From Staphylotrichum longicolle (lineage: Eukaryota; Ascomycota; Sordariomycetes; Sordariales; Chaetomiaceae), in the NCBI GenBank assembly GCA_019096155.1, contig JAHCVI010000006.1, forward strand, positions 682,001 to 746,000: a stretch of 64,000 nt of DNA. Direction: 5' to 3'. Of the stretch, positions 45,216-57,711 are shown in pieces (positions within the stretch are counted from its first letter, which is position 1; every line of letters starts with the position of its first letter). The position numbers and the translations under genes were made by a program. Under the pieces are notes generated by a model, which was not told the origin of the DNA, searched no databases, and saw nothing but the letters and a program-made list of their open reading frames with translations.

Positions 45216-47735
45216 CTATTGCACATACCCCCCCTGCCCCGGCACAGGCCCATACAACCGCTGCCTCTTCTCCGGCCGATCGTCCCCCCCACCGCCGCCA
45301 CCACCCACCCCTCCTACCGGGCCGCCGCCTGGCCCGCCGCCCATCCCCTCCTGCATCCCCCTCATGACCGCCTGCGCGCCGAGATACCCGCCCCCATACC
45401 CGCCCTGATGCTGCTGATGCGACTGCTGCTGCTGTTGCTGCTGGGCATGGTGGTGATGCTGCTGCTGCTGCTGATGTTGCTGATGCTGCTGATGCGGCGG
45501 CGGCGGTCCCCCGCGCTGGTGCTGCGGCGCGGTCCCGCCTCCGGGGGTGAGCACCATGCCACCCGGCCCGCTGCCCACGCCGGCGCTCATGTACCCACCG
45601 CCGGCGCCGTCCACGGTGGGCGAAGTCTGGTGCATCTGGCCCGGGGAGTGCCACGACGAGGCGGTCGAGGGCGACTGGATGGGCGTGTGCTCGAACTTGA
45701 CCTGGGGGTTTCCAGCGCCCGCCATGGGCCGAGGGTCATGCTGGCGGGGCCGTAGCCGCCGCCGGCACCCCCAGCAGTTTGGTTGGGCCTTGGGGAGGGC
45801 CCGGGCCGTGACCTGCGAGAGGCCCGCCCCCGGCCATGTCGTCTCCGCCTGCCACGAGGCCGGCGGCGGATTGCGGGTCCTTGAGCATCGCGCGTGAGGT
45901 TTGCGGAGGATGCGGACCATGCCGTCGCGGGTGAAGGGCTTGGCGAGGACGTCGTTCATGCCTGGATAGGGGGTTAGTGGCGCGGTGGCTTGTTTGCGGG
46001 GAATAAACCTACCGAACTGGAAATACGTTTGGATGTCCTCTTGGCGGATGTTGGACGTCATGGCGACGATGGGGACTTGCGGGGCGACCATGCGGATCAT
46101 GGCTGTGGCGGACACGCCGTCGAGGTTGGGCATGATGATGTCCATAAACATGAGGTCGAATCGCTCGGGGTCCCTGTTCACCTTCTCGACCGCCTCGAGA
46201 CCGTCGCGCTGCAACACCGTTAGCTGCGTCACGATACAAATCCGCCGCCACCCTCGCTTACCGCAGTGTCGACGACGCAGTCCATGTTGGTAAGGAATTT
46301 GGATCCGATCCTCGCGCACGTCTTATCGTCCTCAACGAGCAGGATATGGGGCTTCTTTCCGCGCCACATGGAGCCTAGCTGTTCTTTCAGGGGAGGGGTG
46401 ACCTGGGACGGCGCTTCCGTCATGATGTTGGGGTTGCTTAGGGGCCGGCTGTACGGGATGTTGTGGATGTGGTCGGCGTGGAAGGGGTCGATGCCCGTTG
46501 TCTGTCCCACCGGATACACCATGTGCCGAGGATCGTTCAAGGGGTCGTGAACGAGCGGCATCCCCCCGGGACCCGGATGCGCGAACATGACGGACGACGA
46601 ACCGGCCGAGTCAGCGGGGGATCCGTTTTGGTTGTATGCCATGGACAGCCTCTCGAGTTCCCGGTCCGCCTGGACGTCTGGAGACACGCCATTGAGGATC
46701 TCCCGGGCCCGCCGCAACTCGGGTGCCGGTTCGTCGGCGCCGTCCGGCAAGAAACCCATGGCGCCGGCGTGGAAGTTTTGGCTTGTCTGGCCCGAGTGGC
46801 TGCTAGACTGGGCCGAGTGGCGGCTGTTGCGCCGCCGGTCCTCCATGTTGTTCAAATGCGTGATGAGCTCGTTGGACGCCTGACTCTGCGCCCTGACCAT
46901 TTTCTGAAGACTCAGCACCTCGCTGACGAGCAGCCTATTGGTCTTTTCCAGCTCATAGTACTGTTCTTGTAGGGCCTGGATCTGGTGCTGCGTCGCTGTG
47001 AGCGACTCGCTCAGGACGATGATCTGCTGCGACGCCGGGAACGCATCGTCGGCCGGCGGGGCTTTCCTCGGCGCGGGTGCCTTCCTCCGGATGTTGTCCA
47101 GGTTATCTTTTCTGTCGGCGCGGAATTCGGGGCCGCCGGAACTCCCATGCCTGCCGTCCAAAGTGTCAACATGCTGCAAACCCTCCGTCCACTGGACCAC
47201 AACGACAACCTACATCTCGCCCGTAGGGGGATTCGCCGCTCTCCTCGTTGTGCCTGACTTTGTGGAAGTCGTATTTGTTTAGTTGGCGCACGAAACTGGC
47301 AAAGTTGCTGTGCTTGAAGTGTTTTGGGAGGATCGTCTTTGTGAATTTCTCGTTCTGCCATGGGCACAATTATCAGTAAATGGCCTCCGCAAATGGTTGC
47401 TTCTTTCGGGCCACAAAGCGTACCTCCAAGACCACAAAGCTGTCGCCGTCGGCGCTCCATCGTACCACCGAGTTGTACGAGGGGTCCTCGAGCATCCTGC
47501 GACATCATTGGTGAGCATTGTGTCGAAGAGAGAAGGGGAGAGAGAGGGGAGAGGGCGCATCGGTCGTACTTGTAGAGCTTGCGCACCTGCGGAAATGGGA
47601 AGACGCCATGTTAGCTATGCTCGTGGGAGATGCCGTGTGGGCATGCGCCCGGCCGAAACTGGGGGTGGTGCTCACAAAGTCGCTGGAGTTGTTACCAGCC
47701 TGCGCGCTGGCCGCGTCGCCATCGGGGGGCGGCAT
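45216..47735 (-). CDS. SKN7: SKN7-type transcription factor: HSF DNA-binding domain plus response-regulator receiver; apparent frameshifts
   Basis: Nuclear regulator of oxidative, osmotic and wall-stress responses, phosphorylated by the Sln1/Ypd1 phosphorelay. Seven exons: 47676-47735, 47570-47586 (17 nt), 47424-47496, 47214-47354, 46262-47150, 46013-46208, 45216-45961. The HSF-type domain spans exons 1-4 ([40 protein letters not shown]). A coiled coil follows ([20 protein letters not shown]). The receiver has the acidic pair in ILLVEDDKT, phospho-acceptor Asp in [11 protein letters not shown], Thr in AMTSN and Lys in AKPFTRDG. The C-terminus is Gln/His- and Gly-rich. Exon 5 is one base too long for its phases: AWEFRRP and [10 protein letters not shown] lie in different frames, meeting at the G4 run 47129-47132. 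In exon 7, three further one-base shifts are suspected between 45722 and 45897. Domain identity is not in doubt. Confidence 0.92.
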
Positions 47736-50656
47736 GGTTGCGGCCGGGCGATGACGGTTGAACCAGGCCCTTGGCTGCCAAAACGGACTGCGGCAGCGCC
47801 AGACGCTACGATGCAGTCAATGCCGTCGGGTTCGAAAAGGCCGATAACGACGGCGATAAGGCCTCGACGAGCAAATACAGCGGAAAAGACCCAAATCAGA
47901 TGGGAAACAAGTCCCAAGGTCCCAGGCAAGGTGCACAGTTTGAAGATTGCCCCCTTCTCATCCCCACAGGGGAGGAATGCGACGGCTTCCCTGGTCCGAG
48001 CAGCGTGCAGGTTTCCACTTTTCGTTCGAGGTCACGTATCATAGGCCGAGCATGCTCGAATCCACGGCCCGCTTCGCGACGTAATGCACACTCGGGGCGG
48101 CGGAAGTAAAGACCCGGGACGTTAAGCCGGCTGTTGGGGCCGTTGGTATTCCGTGCAGCGCGTGGCCTTGTTGGAATGCCCGGATGGGGATGTCGATACA
48201 CGCCCGAGTTCGAATCTCAAGGCGATGTCCAAAAGTCGACCGGGCGCCGGCACTATCGAGAGCGGGTTACAGTGGATGGTGGGGAGCAGCCCTAGCGCTG
48301 CGATAGCTGGAGCAAAGGCTGGAATTGGGAGCAGGCCGGGCGGCGAGGGGCCGGGATTGGGACAAAAAAGTACCCAGAGACTGGGGACCGCGACTGGCGA
48401 ATCGGACGTCACTCAGCTGCTCCAGCACTTGTTGAGGCGGAATCAAGGCGGATGTGGAATCGCCATCAGGTGAAAGGGACCGTGCAAAAGGGAAAGGCAA
48501 AAAGGGGAGGAAAATCCGGTCCCCGTCGAACCGAGGAAGCCGCCGCAGATGTCACCCACGCACTTCCCAGTCTTCGCGGGCTTGACACGCTGGAGGACGG
48601 CGACCTAACGCGGGAGCGGCGAGCGAGCGGGGGTGCGTGCAGTGCAGGAACAGGTTGGCGGGCAATAACTACAGTATGGGAATGGCGATGATCAGCAGCA
48701 AAGGTCAGGTAGCGATCCCCTCTTGACTGCGCGGCCACTTCCTCAAACGATCCGGCGTTTTGACGCCAACCAAATTCTGCGTACCAAATTTCGGACTGGC
48801 CTACGACTGAAGGCCCGTTTCCGGCCTCTGACGCAATGTTTGAGTGCCCAATGCGATGTCGAATGTCAACCTTTTTTTGGCTGACCTCGAGATGGTTGCC
48901 GGGAGAAGTCGATCCCGCTGGGGTGGCGTTGTGGCCCTCTGCGTCTCGCTGCACAAGCAGGGTTGGACCCCTGGAGGGTGACAGGGCGCCGGATCATGGC
49001 CTTGGGCTTTGGGCGCTCCCGTGATTCGCTGTCGTCAAAACATGCCCTGTCAAGGGTCGCTTTAAGCCGAAACCCGACGTCCTCAAGAAGCTGCGTTTGA
49101 CTTTTGAGCCTCGAAATGGGCAGGCACCAGCAGGGAGTGGCAAGAACCTAACGGAAGCGAGGTCGCAGAAGACAGAAAAGAGGAAAGAGAAGCAAGGCTT
49201 GGGGAAGGCGGTGTGAAGGAATATCACAGCCTGCGCTGACATTCGGTGCGAAGACCCAAGTCGACCAGTGAGATGGGTCTCGATGGGTGTCGATGGGTGT
49301 AGGTCGGCGACCTTGGTTGGATCGAACATCAACACCTCCAATCTGTGCTGTTCCTGCAGCAGGCTGGTAAATCTCTACTTGTATCCACCAATTCTCCAGC
49401 GTCTCTATTCTCCTTTCGTCTGTTTACAACCCTGGAATCCAAAGGAAACACGCGTCTAATAAAAGAAAAACCATCCACAGCCGTGATGGAAATACCCTTG
49501 CTTGGCTCAGCGGTTCACTCTGCCACCGCGTCTGCCCAGACCGTTGCTCTCCTGCTTGACAATCTGCAAGCCGCTTGCCTGACGCCATCCCTCACTGACC
49601 ACAACCGTGCCGATACCCGGCAACAAGTCTTGGAACTCTCTGCGACCAGGAAATCCAACCCGCGCTTCAAACCGAGTCCGGCAAGGATCGACATGTCCCC
49701 CCAAATCCACCCAAATCCCATAGAGCCACGGCCTTGCGAGCACACAACTGCTCCGTACCTAGCAAAGAATTTCCATCACACGGCCTCGGCTGCTCAGCCT
49801 TCCGTCCCAGCTCCTCCCCAGCCACAGCTTTGGGATTTTCTCGAGGACGCTAGTTTTGGCAGAGGAAGACGGCCCGAAGCCCTTCCCTCCCCCCCACTGC
49901 TCCCGGCCCTCTGGGGTTTAAACCGGCCCAGTGACAGGCACCTCCATGTGAACGGACGGCGCGGAAACCTCTTGCTTGGCCAGCTCCTGCTTTCGTCCAA
50001 GGAACGACACCCGGTTAACTCATGCACCGAAGAGGACGGCCCCGCCTTGCTCGTTGACCGCTCCCCGCTCCCCGGCGTCGGGCTCACCGACATCTCGGAG
50101 TGGGCGGACGCCCCCTTTTTCTATGTATGTTCACGTAATGAGGCTGATGGGCTTCGTATTGCCCCCTCCATCGAATTATTGGCGGGTGGTATGATGTTTT
50201 TAACCCTCTCACCACCCCCACTTCTTTGTAGACCAAAAGTCCGGGGTGGTGCTTCGAGGAGACATGTGAAAAGATAAACAAAAAGCCATTGGAGTCCAAC
50301 ACGATGAGCAGGGGGCGCGCAACCTTGCATAGAAACGCATCCCCAAGCCCAAACCCAGCAGTACCCTCGCCTCAGCATCACGATGCAGTTAGATACCTGT
50401 CATTGACTCGCCCGCAAACGCCGTGCTATGGTAGTAGACCTCCTCCTCTCCATCTATGTCCAAGTACAGAAAGTTATCACAACCGCCAAAAAAGAGAGAC
50501 CAAAACATCACCCAATCACCATCGCCATCACCACCACACCACCAGCACCACTAGTAGTCATGACATACCATACAATAAACAAAAAAAAAAAAAAAAACAG
50601 AGCCCAATTTTACTACCTCATCTTCTTTTCCACCCCCGCTTTTCCCTTCCCTTCCC
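47736..50656. other. Intergenic, about 2.9 kb
   Basis: The left part is the SKN7 promoter and the right end the POM152 3' flank, with an A-rich tract. An open frame on the plus strand (ATG near 49486 to 50277, about 263 codons) is Pro/His-rich, has no motif, and is not called. No RNA gene was recognised; a B-box-like GAGTTCGAATCTC at about 48209 lacks a pairable T-stem. Confidence 0.5.
50581..50597. repeat. A17 homopolymer
   Basis: Seventeen consecutive A residues follow CAATAAAC on the plus strand, 60 bp beyond the POM152 stop. On the POM152 (minus) strand it is a T17 tract in the 3' UTR. Confidence 0.95.
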
Positions 50657-53600
50657 CTAATACCCCAACACCTTCTGCCCCTTATTCTTCTCCTTTCCCC
50701 CCTCCACCGCCCCCTGCGTCGAGAAGGCACAAAACTTATCCTTGATCGCCACCACCTCGTACGTGCCCTCCAGGCTCGCCCGGACCACCTTGCTGTGTTC
50801 GTGACTCACGTCGTGCCTCGTCTCGAGCACCTGGCTCTTGACCCCCTTCCGCGCATTCGTGCTGCGCGTGTACGTAAACTCGAATGGCGGCGTGCCCCAG
50901 AACTCGAAGAGCATCTCAACCTCGCCGCCCTCGTGGATGTCGACGCGCACGACCTTGCCCTTGCTGATGCGCACGGCGGGCATTGGGTGGATCGCCTTGG
51001 CGATGTGCACCGGCTGGCGGCACTCCGAGGCCTTGTCCGAGACGCTCGTGATGGCGAACTCGCCGGGAGACTCGGCGACGCGGCGGAAGTTGGTGGTGGG
51101 CGACTTGGCCTTGCGCTCGACGCCGTCGAACGTGTACCACACCTCGAAGGGCGGCGTGCCTGAGAGCGTGTACGAGATGCGCTCGCCGACGCAGTAGTCG
51201 GTGCGCGTCTCGAGCGGGTAGATGGTGGGGGCTTCGAAGAGCTGGACCTGCACGGCGGGCGTCGCGCCGCTCGAGAGCTCGGCCATCGAGTGGCAGCCGC
51301 TGCCGTCTTTGACGTCGCGGATGCGGATTTGCTGCGTGCCGAGGCGGAGCTGGTGGCGCGGGATGTGGATCTCGTAGGTGTGCGCGTTGATGGGGGGTGT
51401 GCGGTAGATTTCGGGGACGGCGGCGCTCTGGTGCTTGATCTCGACCTCGAGAGAGAAGGGCGGGACGCCAGTGAGCGCGACCGGGATGCCGTCCTCGTTG
51501 TCCTGCTCCGACTTGCAGTACTTGAAGGTCTGGCCGGGCTTGACGAAGGAGGCGGCCGGTTTCCGGTTCACCTTTTGCTTCACTACCACCGGCTTGAACT
51601 TGCGGTCGCTGCTGTAGAGGTGGTCTTCCAGGGCGGTGAACTTGTATGTGTACGAGCCCGCCTTGGCGGTGTCCGCCTGGATCGACTCCTTTCCGAGGGA
51701 AGCGTCGAACTTCCTCTTACTCAACGAGCTGGAACCCTGAAGAGGGTGATGGCGAACTTCGTATTCCACCGTGTAGGGCGGTGTTCCTAGACAAGTCAGT
51801 TGAAGGTTCTCAGATACTTCAGACAATAAGAGCTAGGACGTACCTTTCATAGCGACCTCAAAACCGGAAACGTCACCCTCACAGACGTCTTCCACGACAA
51901 ACCCGCTGTCAGTCTGGCTGACACCGTGTGAAAGCGCCACGGACATCTCGGGCCTGGGGAACCAGTCGACCTCGAACGTGGACGCCTTGGGGTCGACCAC
52001 GCCATGGCACTGGTTGTCCCAAACATCGGTGATGGTGTAGACACCGCGTCCCTTGACGTCCAGAAAACCATTGTCGTTTCTGACCGTCCTCTCCAGAATC
52101 TTCGGGCTCTCAGCAGGGCCTTCGCCAAGATTGGCGTAGAAGACCTTCCAGGGGCCCTCCCCAGTAAGGCGGACCGGCAGCTTCACCGTCGAGCCCTCGA
52201 CAGCCAGCATCTTGCGTTTGCCCTCCACCTGGCCGAACGCGGCGCGTGGGCTCTGGCGCCGGACAGAGATCTTGAGCTCGTCCTGGAGGAAGTTCCTGCA
52301 GCCCCTCTTGTCCTGAACGCTTGTCAGGCCCAACGTGTACTCGCCGCCCTGCGTCAGCGGTTTCGTCTTGATCTGATACGAGTTGCCCTGGATGTCAGTG
52401 GCCTTGTGCTGCTTTCTCTTGCCATCGTGAATGATCTCCCATTCGAGAGTGAACGGGGCATCGCCGAGGAGCAGGATATCCGCAGTGACTTCGTCGCCAA
52501 GGCACGAGCTCATCTTGCCCGTGCTGTACTGGATGATGGCGCCCGCCGCAGGCTTGACGTCCTGCTCCAGGACGTAATCAGACCCAACAAGCTTCTGGCC
52601 GCGGTTATAGATGTCGTCGCCGATGTGCGTGAAGACGTATTTGTGATGACCGGCAACACGGGGGATCAGGTCCATCTGATACCGAAGGCCGGGAATATTG
52701 ACCCTCTCAGACCGGCGCTGGCCGTTGGAAATCACGTCGTATCTGACAATGAAGGGTGGCGTTCCAATGAGGTCCATGTCGACACGCAGGCCAATAGAGT
52801 TACCGGCGCACGTGTCGGGTATCTCCTCGGAGCGCAAGGTGAGCTTCGGCTCAAGAGGGTTGAGCAGCAGGCACGAAGACGGCTCCTGCACCTCGCCCTC
52901 GCAAGAGCTAGCAGAGACCGACTTGAGAGTGTACAGACCCGGGGCAGAGATCATCGGCCTGTCACGCGCGTTCTTTGCGTTGTACGATCCGGTGGAAATC
53001 ACATCGCCGTGGTCCCCGCTCTCGGTGAGGGTATCAATGGGCGAGAACTGCCAGGTCAGAGTATGCGCGGTGACGTCGGGAGTCTGACCGGCAATCTTGA
53101 AACGGACAGGCAGCTCCTTGGAGTCGCCCTTGGCCACCTTGAGGGGCCTCCTGAGATCGCAGCCCTCGAGCCGCACCTGCGGGCGTTCCTTGACGACGAA
53201 GTTCTGCACGAGATGTTTGGGCTTGGGCTTCCCTTCAGCTTCGTCGGCATAGTAGTCATACTTGACAAGGTTCCCGAAGCCGTCTTGGACCTCGTCCACT
53301 GAGTATTGCCAATCCCCGCTGGAGCCCATCGACTCGTTGAGACCGACGGGGACACGCTGGGACCGGGCCCATGAGATGTCCTCGTCGTCCAGCCCAATGA
53401 GGCTTGTCGAACGCAGACCGCCAAGGGGGGACGAGAAGCCGTCTGGTTGCAAGCTTTGGAAGTGGAAACTGTGGTCCTTGCCGTTGATCGTTCGGCTATA
53501 CTTGATCTTGAGCGGGGGCGTTCCCTCTACCTGGAGGGACAGGTCCGAGAGATCGCCGATACAGCGCCCAGGAGACGCGGGAGGGCCAACCCACGCCTTC

Positions 53601-54629
53601 GGGCAGGGTACAACAAAAGTTTGAGCGTTCTTCCGCTGCACCTCCAGCTTGTACTCATCGAGAACTCGCCCCAGCTGGTAGGCGCCTGGTTTCTTCGCCG
53701 GGTAGTCGAATTGGACGGCAGTCTGCACGCCGTCTTGGCTTTCCCGCTTGGCCTTCCGCTCGATATCCCGGATTTGGACCCTCGTCAACTTGATCGACTC
53801 CTGCTGGTTCGTCTCGAGATCGGTGCGGATGAGCTCGACCTCGACCGGGATGGTTGCGTTGAAGAATATCGGCAGGGACACCGTTTTACGGTCGCCGCCC
53901 AGGCAAAATGGGTGAAGCTCGGGATTGAGCACAGCAGAACTAAACATGGTCAGAACCCCAGTCTACGCGCTCGAAATCTGTCTTACTCACCCCTCAGGCA
54001 GGATGTTGATGATCTGCCGGCCCATGATCAAGGAAGAGTTGTGCAATATGCTCGAGATCTTGACGTTGTGCTCCGAGATGGCGAGCTCGCGGTCGTAAAA
54101 CACCTTGACAAACCCGAGGAGCCATGCCTGCCAGGGAAACTGGACGAGAGTCAGCAACTAAAATGCCAGGTGTGCCAAGGACCCATCATACCCCAATGTT
54201 GAACATGAGCGCCCAGTCAAATACGGCATGGAAGAAGAACGTCACAACCACGAACGGCTGCGACAGCTCCAGCCATGGTATCCTCAACTCCGGCAGCCCA
54301 AAGAGAAACGCGCAGTCTATGGCGATCCACTTCAGGAAGAGCCAGAACGACTCTGTGTCCTCCTCGACCAGCTGTGCCCAGTCATAGAATTTCCAAGCTA
54401 GGAGGGCAATGTAGAAGCCGAAGGCGTAGAGGCGTTGTGTCGGAGCGTCGAGAAGGGTTAATGGGATCACAGGTGACGAGTTTGCTGTTGCTGGTGCGCC
54501 TTGCTGAGGGGCGACTGGAAGAGGACTGGTAGCTTTCGTCGAGGAGGAAGACGCCCTAGGTCTCGCAGGAGCTCGTCTCGAGGCCACGGGCGTCTGCGGA
54601 AAGGCGCCGATACCTGATGCGCCGCTCAT
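50657..54629 (-). CDS. POM152: Nucleoporin POM152, membrane ring of the nuclear pore
   Basis: A 1270-residue integral pore-membrane nucleoporin. Exons: 54192-54629, 53991-54139, 51844-53939, 50657-51786; phases close exactly and junctions restore family sequence ([42 protein letters not shown]). The start is [20 protein letters not shown], a disordered cytosolic/nuclear N-terminus with Ser/Pro-rich sequence. Hydrophobic segments lie at about residues 67-85, 95-112 and 122-145. The rest is a lumenal chain of immunoglobulin-like repeats; at least eight share a Gly-x-Pro-Pro-aromatic type turn followed by a beta strand ([71 protein letters not shown], with variant GEGPWKVFY). Length matches fungal orthologues. 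No lesion is seen. Confidence 0.95.
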
Positions 54630-55973
54630 GGCATGCCGAGTTGGAGGGCAGCCTCGGTTCGTTTGTTCAATGGTGAAGGGTCGTGGAGCACAGAGCAAAG
54701 GAATGTTCCCTCGTCGTTCAATTCAAGGTTGTCGTCGGGATGGCGCCCTCAGCTGCTCAAGCTTGGCGAACGGTGCAGGGCGTAGAAGAATCGGGCACAC
54801 CCTGTCTGTAAGGGACTGGCTATTATTGTTGTTTCGTCAATGTTGGCTGCTGGCGTTGGGGTGCAGCCTCGACTCGTCGCATTCTGGTGGCCGCCAGCCC
54901 AAAAATTCCGGTCGTCTGGATCTGGATCTAGGTCTGAACTGCACGTCAAGACGCGCTCCAGTTTTGGTGCCGCGCTGTGGTTTGTTGCAGCAACAAGACA
55001 GGGTTCCTAGGCTCCAGCACCGATTGACGGAAGTTGGCCAATTTGATTGGGCCGTTTGCAACAGAGCTCCCCACTCCAGCGTACGCCCCACTTGGAACGA
55101 TCCCAAGCTTCCTCCCAAACAGCTCTTGAACAGTTAAACCATCGCGGCACCCCAAGGCTACATTCTCCGTATACAAGTGATTTCCTCTGTTTTGACTGTT
55201 TTCAAAACTTCTAGAGGAGCCTTTTCGTATTGCTTCTGTCCTAGAATTTTGTTAATTTTTTTTTGTCAGGTGTGGGTTGTGGCATCGGAGGATCGAGCTA
55301 AAGTTAACAATACCTCCTCGAACTTACCCTCTCTTATTCAGTTCTGGGTCCATTGTACCTCACACCTCCCCTACAAGACGCACAGGAATTTACCTCCTCC
55401 AACCCGGTCTAACCAAGCCAACAATGCCACAATGATACAAAATCACAATAGAAAGCGCTATGCCCGTGTTTTTTGATCGATGGGCTCGTTCATGGATGGG
55501 CAAGTCCCACTGTCGATATACGTCGCAGCATCCCCAAACGCCAGTGCCGAACGGGCTGTGGTGAGTGCTTCATCCAACTCCGTCTCTGAGATCTGGGGGA
55601 CTGATTTCGGCGACAAAGAATAGAAAACAACACACTCATAACAGCAGTCCGCTTTTCAAGCAACAGAAACTGTGAAAGGACATTTACCGCAGCCTGGAAC
55701 AAGCAGGCAAGCAGGCCTCGTTTTCACGCCAGCCTCAGGACTTCCTCAACCCTTCGCTATCTTTGACCCGGCGATACGTTGGCGAAGTATTGAGTGTTGG
55801 ACAACAAAAGGATCATCTCTTTGGTACCATTTTACTTTCGAACTCTATTTGCCATTGCTCTACCTTTTTCTCCTTTACCGCTTCCCATCAAACCCCGTTT
55901 GGCCTTCTGGGCCAACACTCTTATCAACATCACGCCCCCCCCAGCCCTCCTCGGTCTCCTAATCCAGTACGGA
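54630..55973. promoter_or_regulatory. Divergent promoter region, POM152 / UCH
   Basis: POM152 starts leftward at 54629 and the UCH gene rightward at 55974, so both 5' regions lie here. The stretch 55800-55960 is T/C-rich, like a fungal leader. No gene is supported between them. Confidence 0.5.
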
Positions 55974-57711
55974 ATGGCCCAAGACCAGATTTCAGGTGCT
56001 CACGACGGAGACGCAAGCCTCGGAAATGGCAACGAGGGCTCGTCTCTTCCTCTTCGTCGCTCCGGCCGCGCGCGGAAGAGGCCGTCCAACCATAGCGAGA
56101 ATGCCGACTGCGAGCCCGGGCCACCAACCACTCCGCCTGCTCCTGCCGACATCCGACGGAACCCAAAGCGAAAGGCCGCCCCAGAGGTCTTCGATGTACC
56201 AGAGAACCTGCTGGAGGCATCACTGGGGCCCTGGGAGGAGAATGAGCAGTCCGAGTGGCGCAGCTGGATCGAGCTGGAATCTGACCCGGTGGGCACCCTG
56301 TCTCCTTTTACTCTCTCTCCTAGCAACCGCTAACACTGAGTAGGCATTCTTTACGGCCATTCTGGACCTCCTCGGCGTCAAGGGAGCAAGGATAGAGGAA
56401 GTGCTCTCGGTCGATGAAGACTCTCTGGCCACTCTGCCGTATGTTGCGGGGACGTTGTGTGAGGGCGGGAGAGCACTTTTCCTGACTTTGCTGCAGTTCT
56501 CCGGTCCACGGTTTAGTATTTTTATACGAGTATATTGCGGAGAAGAGCGTCGAGGCCACGGAGCCGAGCCATGATGTGTGGTTCGCGAACCAGGTAAGAC
56601 AATCTTGGACCTAGAAGCCCCAGCAGCGTGTTCACTCACAGTGGCTGGTAGACCACGGATAATGCATGTGCTACTATTGCCCTGCTCAACATCATCATGA
56701 ACGCCGAAGGCTTGGGGCTCGGAGAGAAGCTGCGTAAACTCAAAGCCGAATCCAACGACCTGCCTCCGCCGTTGAGGGGCAACATGATCAACAACAGCAC
56801 CTGGATACGGACCGCTCATAACTCGTTTGCTCGGTAGGACTTCCGATGCCCCAGTCTCAGTTTTCTCCACTGACATTTCACAGCCGGCTCGATCTCCTGA
56901 ACTCGGCGCTTGCTCTTCAAAACGACGTGGACAGCAGGAAGAAGCGGGCCAAGTCGTCGACCAAGCAGAAGAAGAAACCCAAACGAGACAAGTCCAAAGC
57001 GGACAAATCAGGCGGTAGTTCCGCCTACCATTTCATCGCCTTTGTCCCTATCGGACAACAGGTATGGCAGCTAGACGGCCTCACCTCCACGCCCGTCTGC
57101 ATCGGTAAGCGCTACCCCGTCCTGTCTGCAAGCCATGCGCCGTTAACACCGCGCCAGGGCGATACGATGAGAACCAACACTGGACCTCGGTCATGCGCCC
57201 CGTCCTCGAGGAGCGAATGGTGCGTTACGAGACGGAGCGGCTCTCTTTCAGTCTTCTCGCGCTCTGCGGTGACAACCTCGCACCGGTGCGGCAAAAGTTA
57301 GCTGCCAACGTCCGCTCCCTGGCGGACCTTGAGGCGAACAGCAGCAATCACGACAACAACACCCCTGACTCGAAACCAAAAACGGCGATGGGCGATATCA
57401 TCACCGATGCCACAGACACTCGCCTCTCACGTTACCAACTTGACGCCGAAGATATCCGCCAGGCTGCATCATCTGAGCCGCAGGAGTCGCAGAAGGCCTC
57501 AGACTGGGAGACTCTCGCGGCCGAGCAGAGACGTATCATAGCGGAATATGCCGGCGAGTCTCAGGTGGGCATGGGCGGCCAGGAGCCGGCCGCCATCCTT
57601 GGCCGCACTCGGGACTACAGTGGTGCGATACATGAATGGGTCAAGAAGCTGGCGGAGCGCGGGGTCTTGAGACGACTCTTTGAGGAGGCGACGGAGCAGG
57701 GTGTGGCGTGA
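55974..57711 (+). CDS. UCH-family ubiquitin C-terminal hydrolase (UCH37/BAP1-like)
   Basis: A 487-residue cysteine deubiquitinase of peptidase family C12. Six exons: 55974-56288, 56344-56438, 56497-56593, 56652-56833, 56884-57104, 57158-57711, all in frame. A basic, disordered N-terminal extension of about 100 residues precedes the domain (RSGRARKRPSNHSE). The catalytic domain shows the oxyanion/Cys motif TTDNACATIALLNI with Cys175, His279 in AYHFIAFVP and Asp294 in WQLDGL; all three triad residues are intact. The crossover segment before His279 contains a Lys-rich stretch (residues 248-272), resembling the substrate-limiting loop of UCH enzymes but strongly basic. A C-terminal helical extension (IHEWVKKLAERGVLRRLFEE) resembles the UCH37/BAP1 ULD-type tail. 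The ATG at 55974 was chosen as the first in-frame methionine; no ATG precedes it in the open stretch. Confidence 0.92.

Noticed and set aside
48195..48235. Possible tRNA B-box GAGTTCGAATCTC
   Set aside because: Only three of five T-stem pairs form and there is no A-box or acceptor stem at a suitable distance.
49345..50277. 310-codon plus-strand open frame between SKN7 and POM152
   Set aside because: It opens with a non-ATG codon (first ATG near 49486), is Pro/His/Ser-rich, has no motif, splice support or neighbour logic, and sits in low-bias sequence. It could be a lineage-specific gene, but the evidence is too thin.
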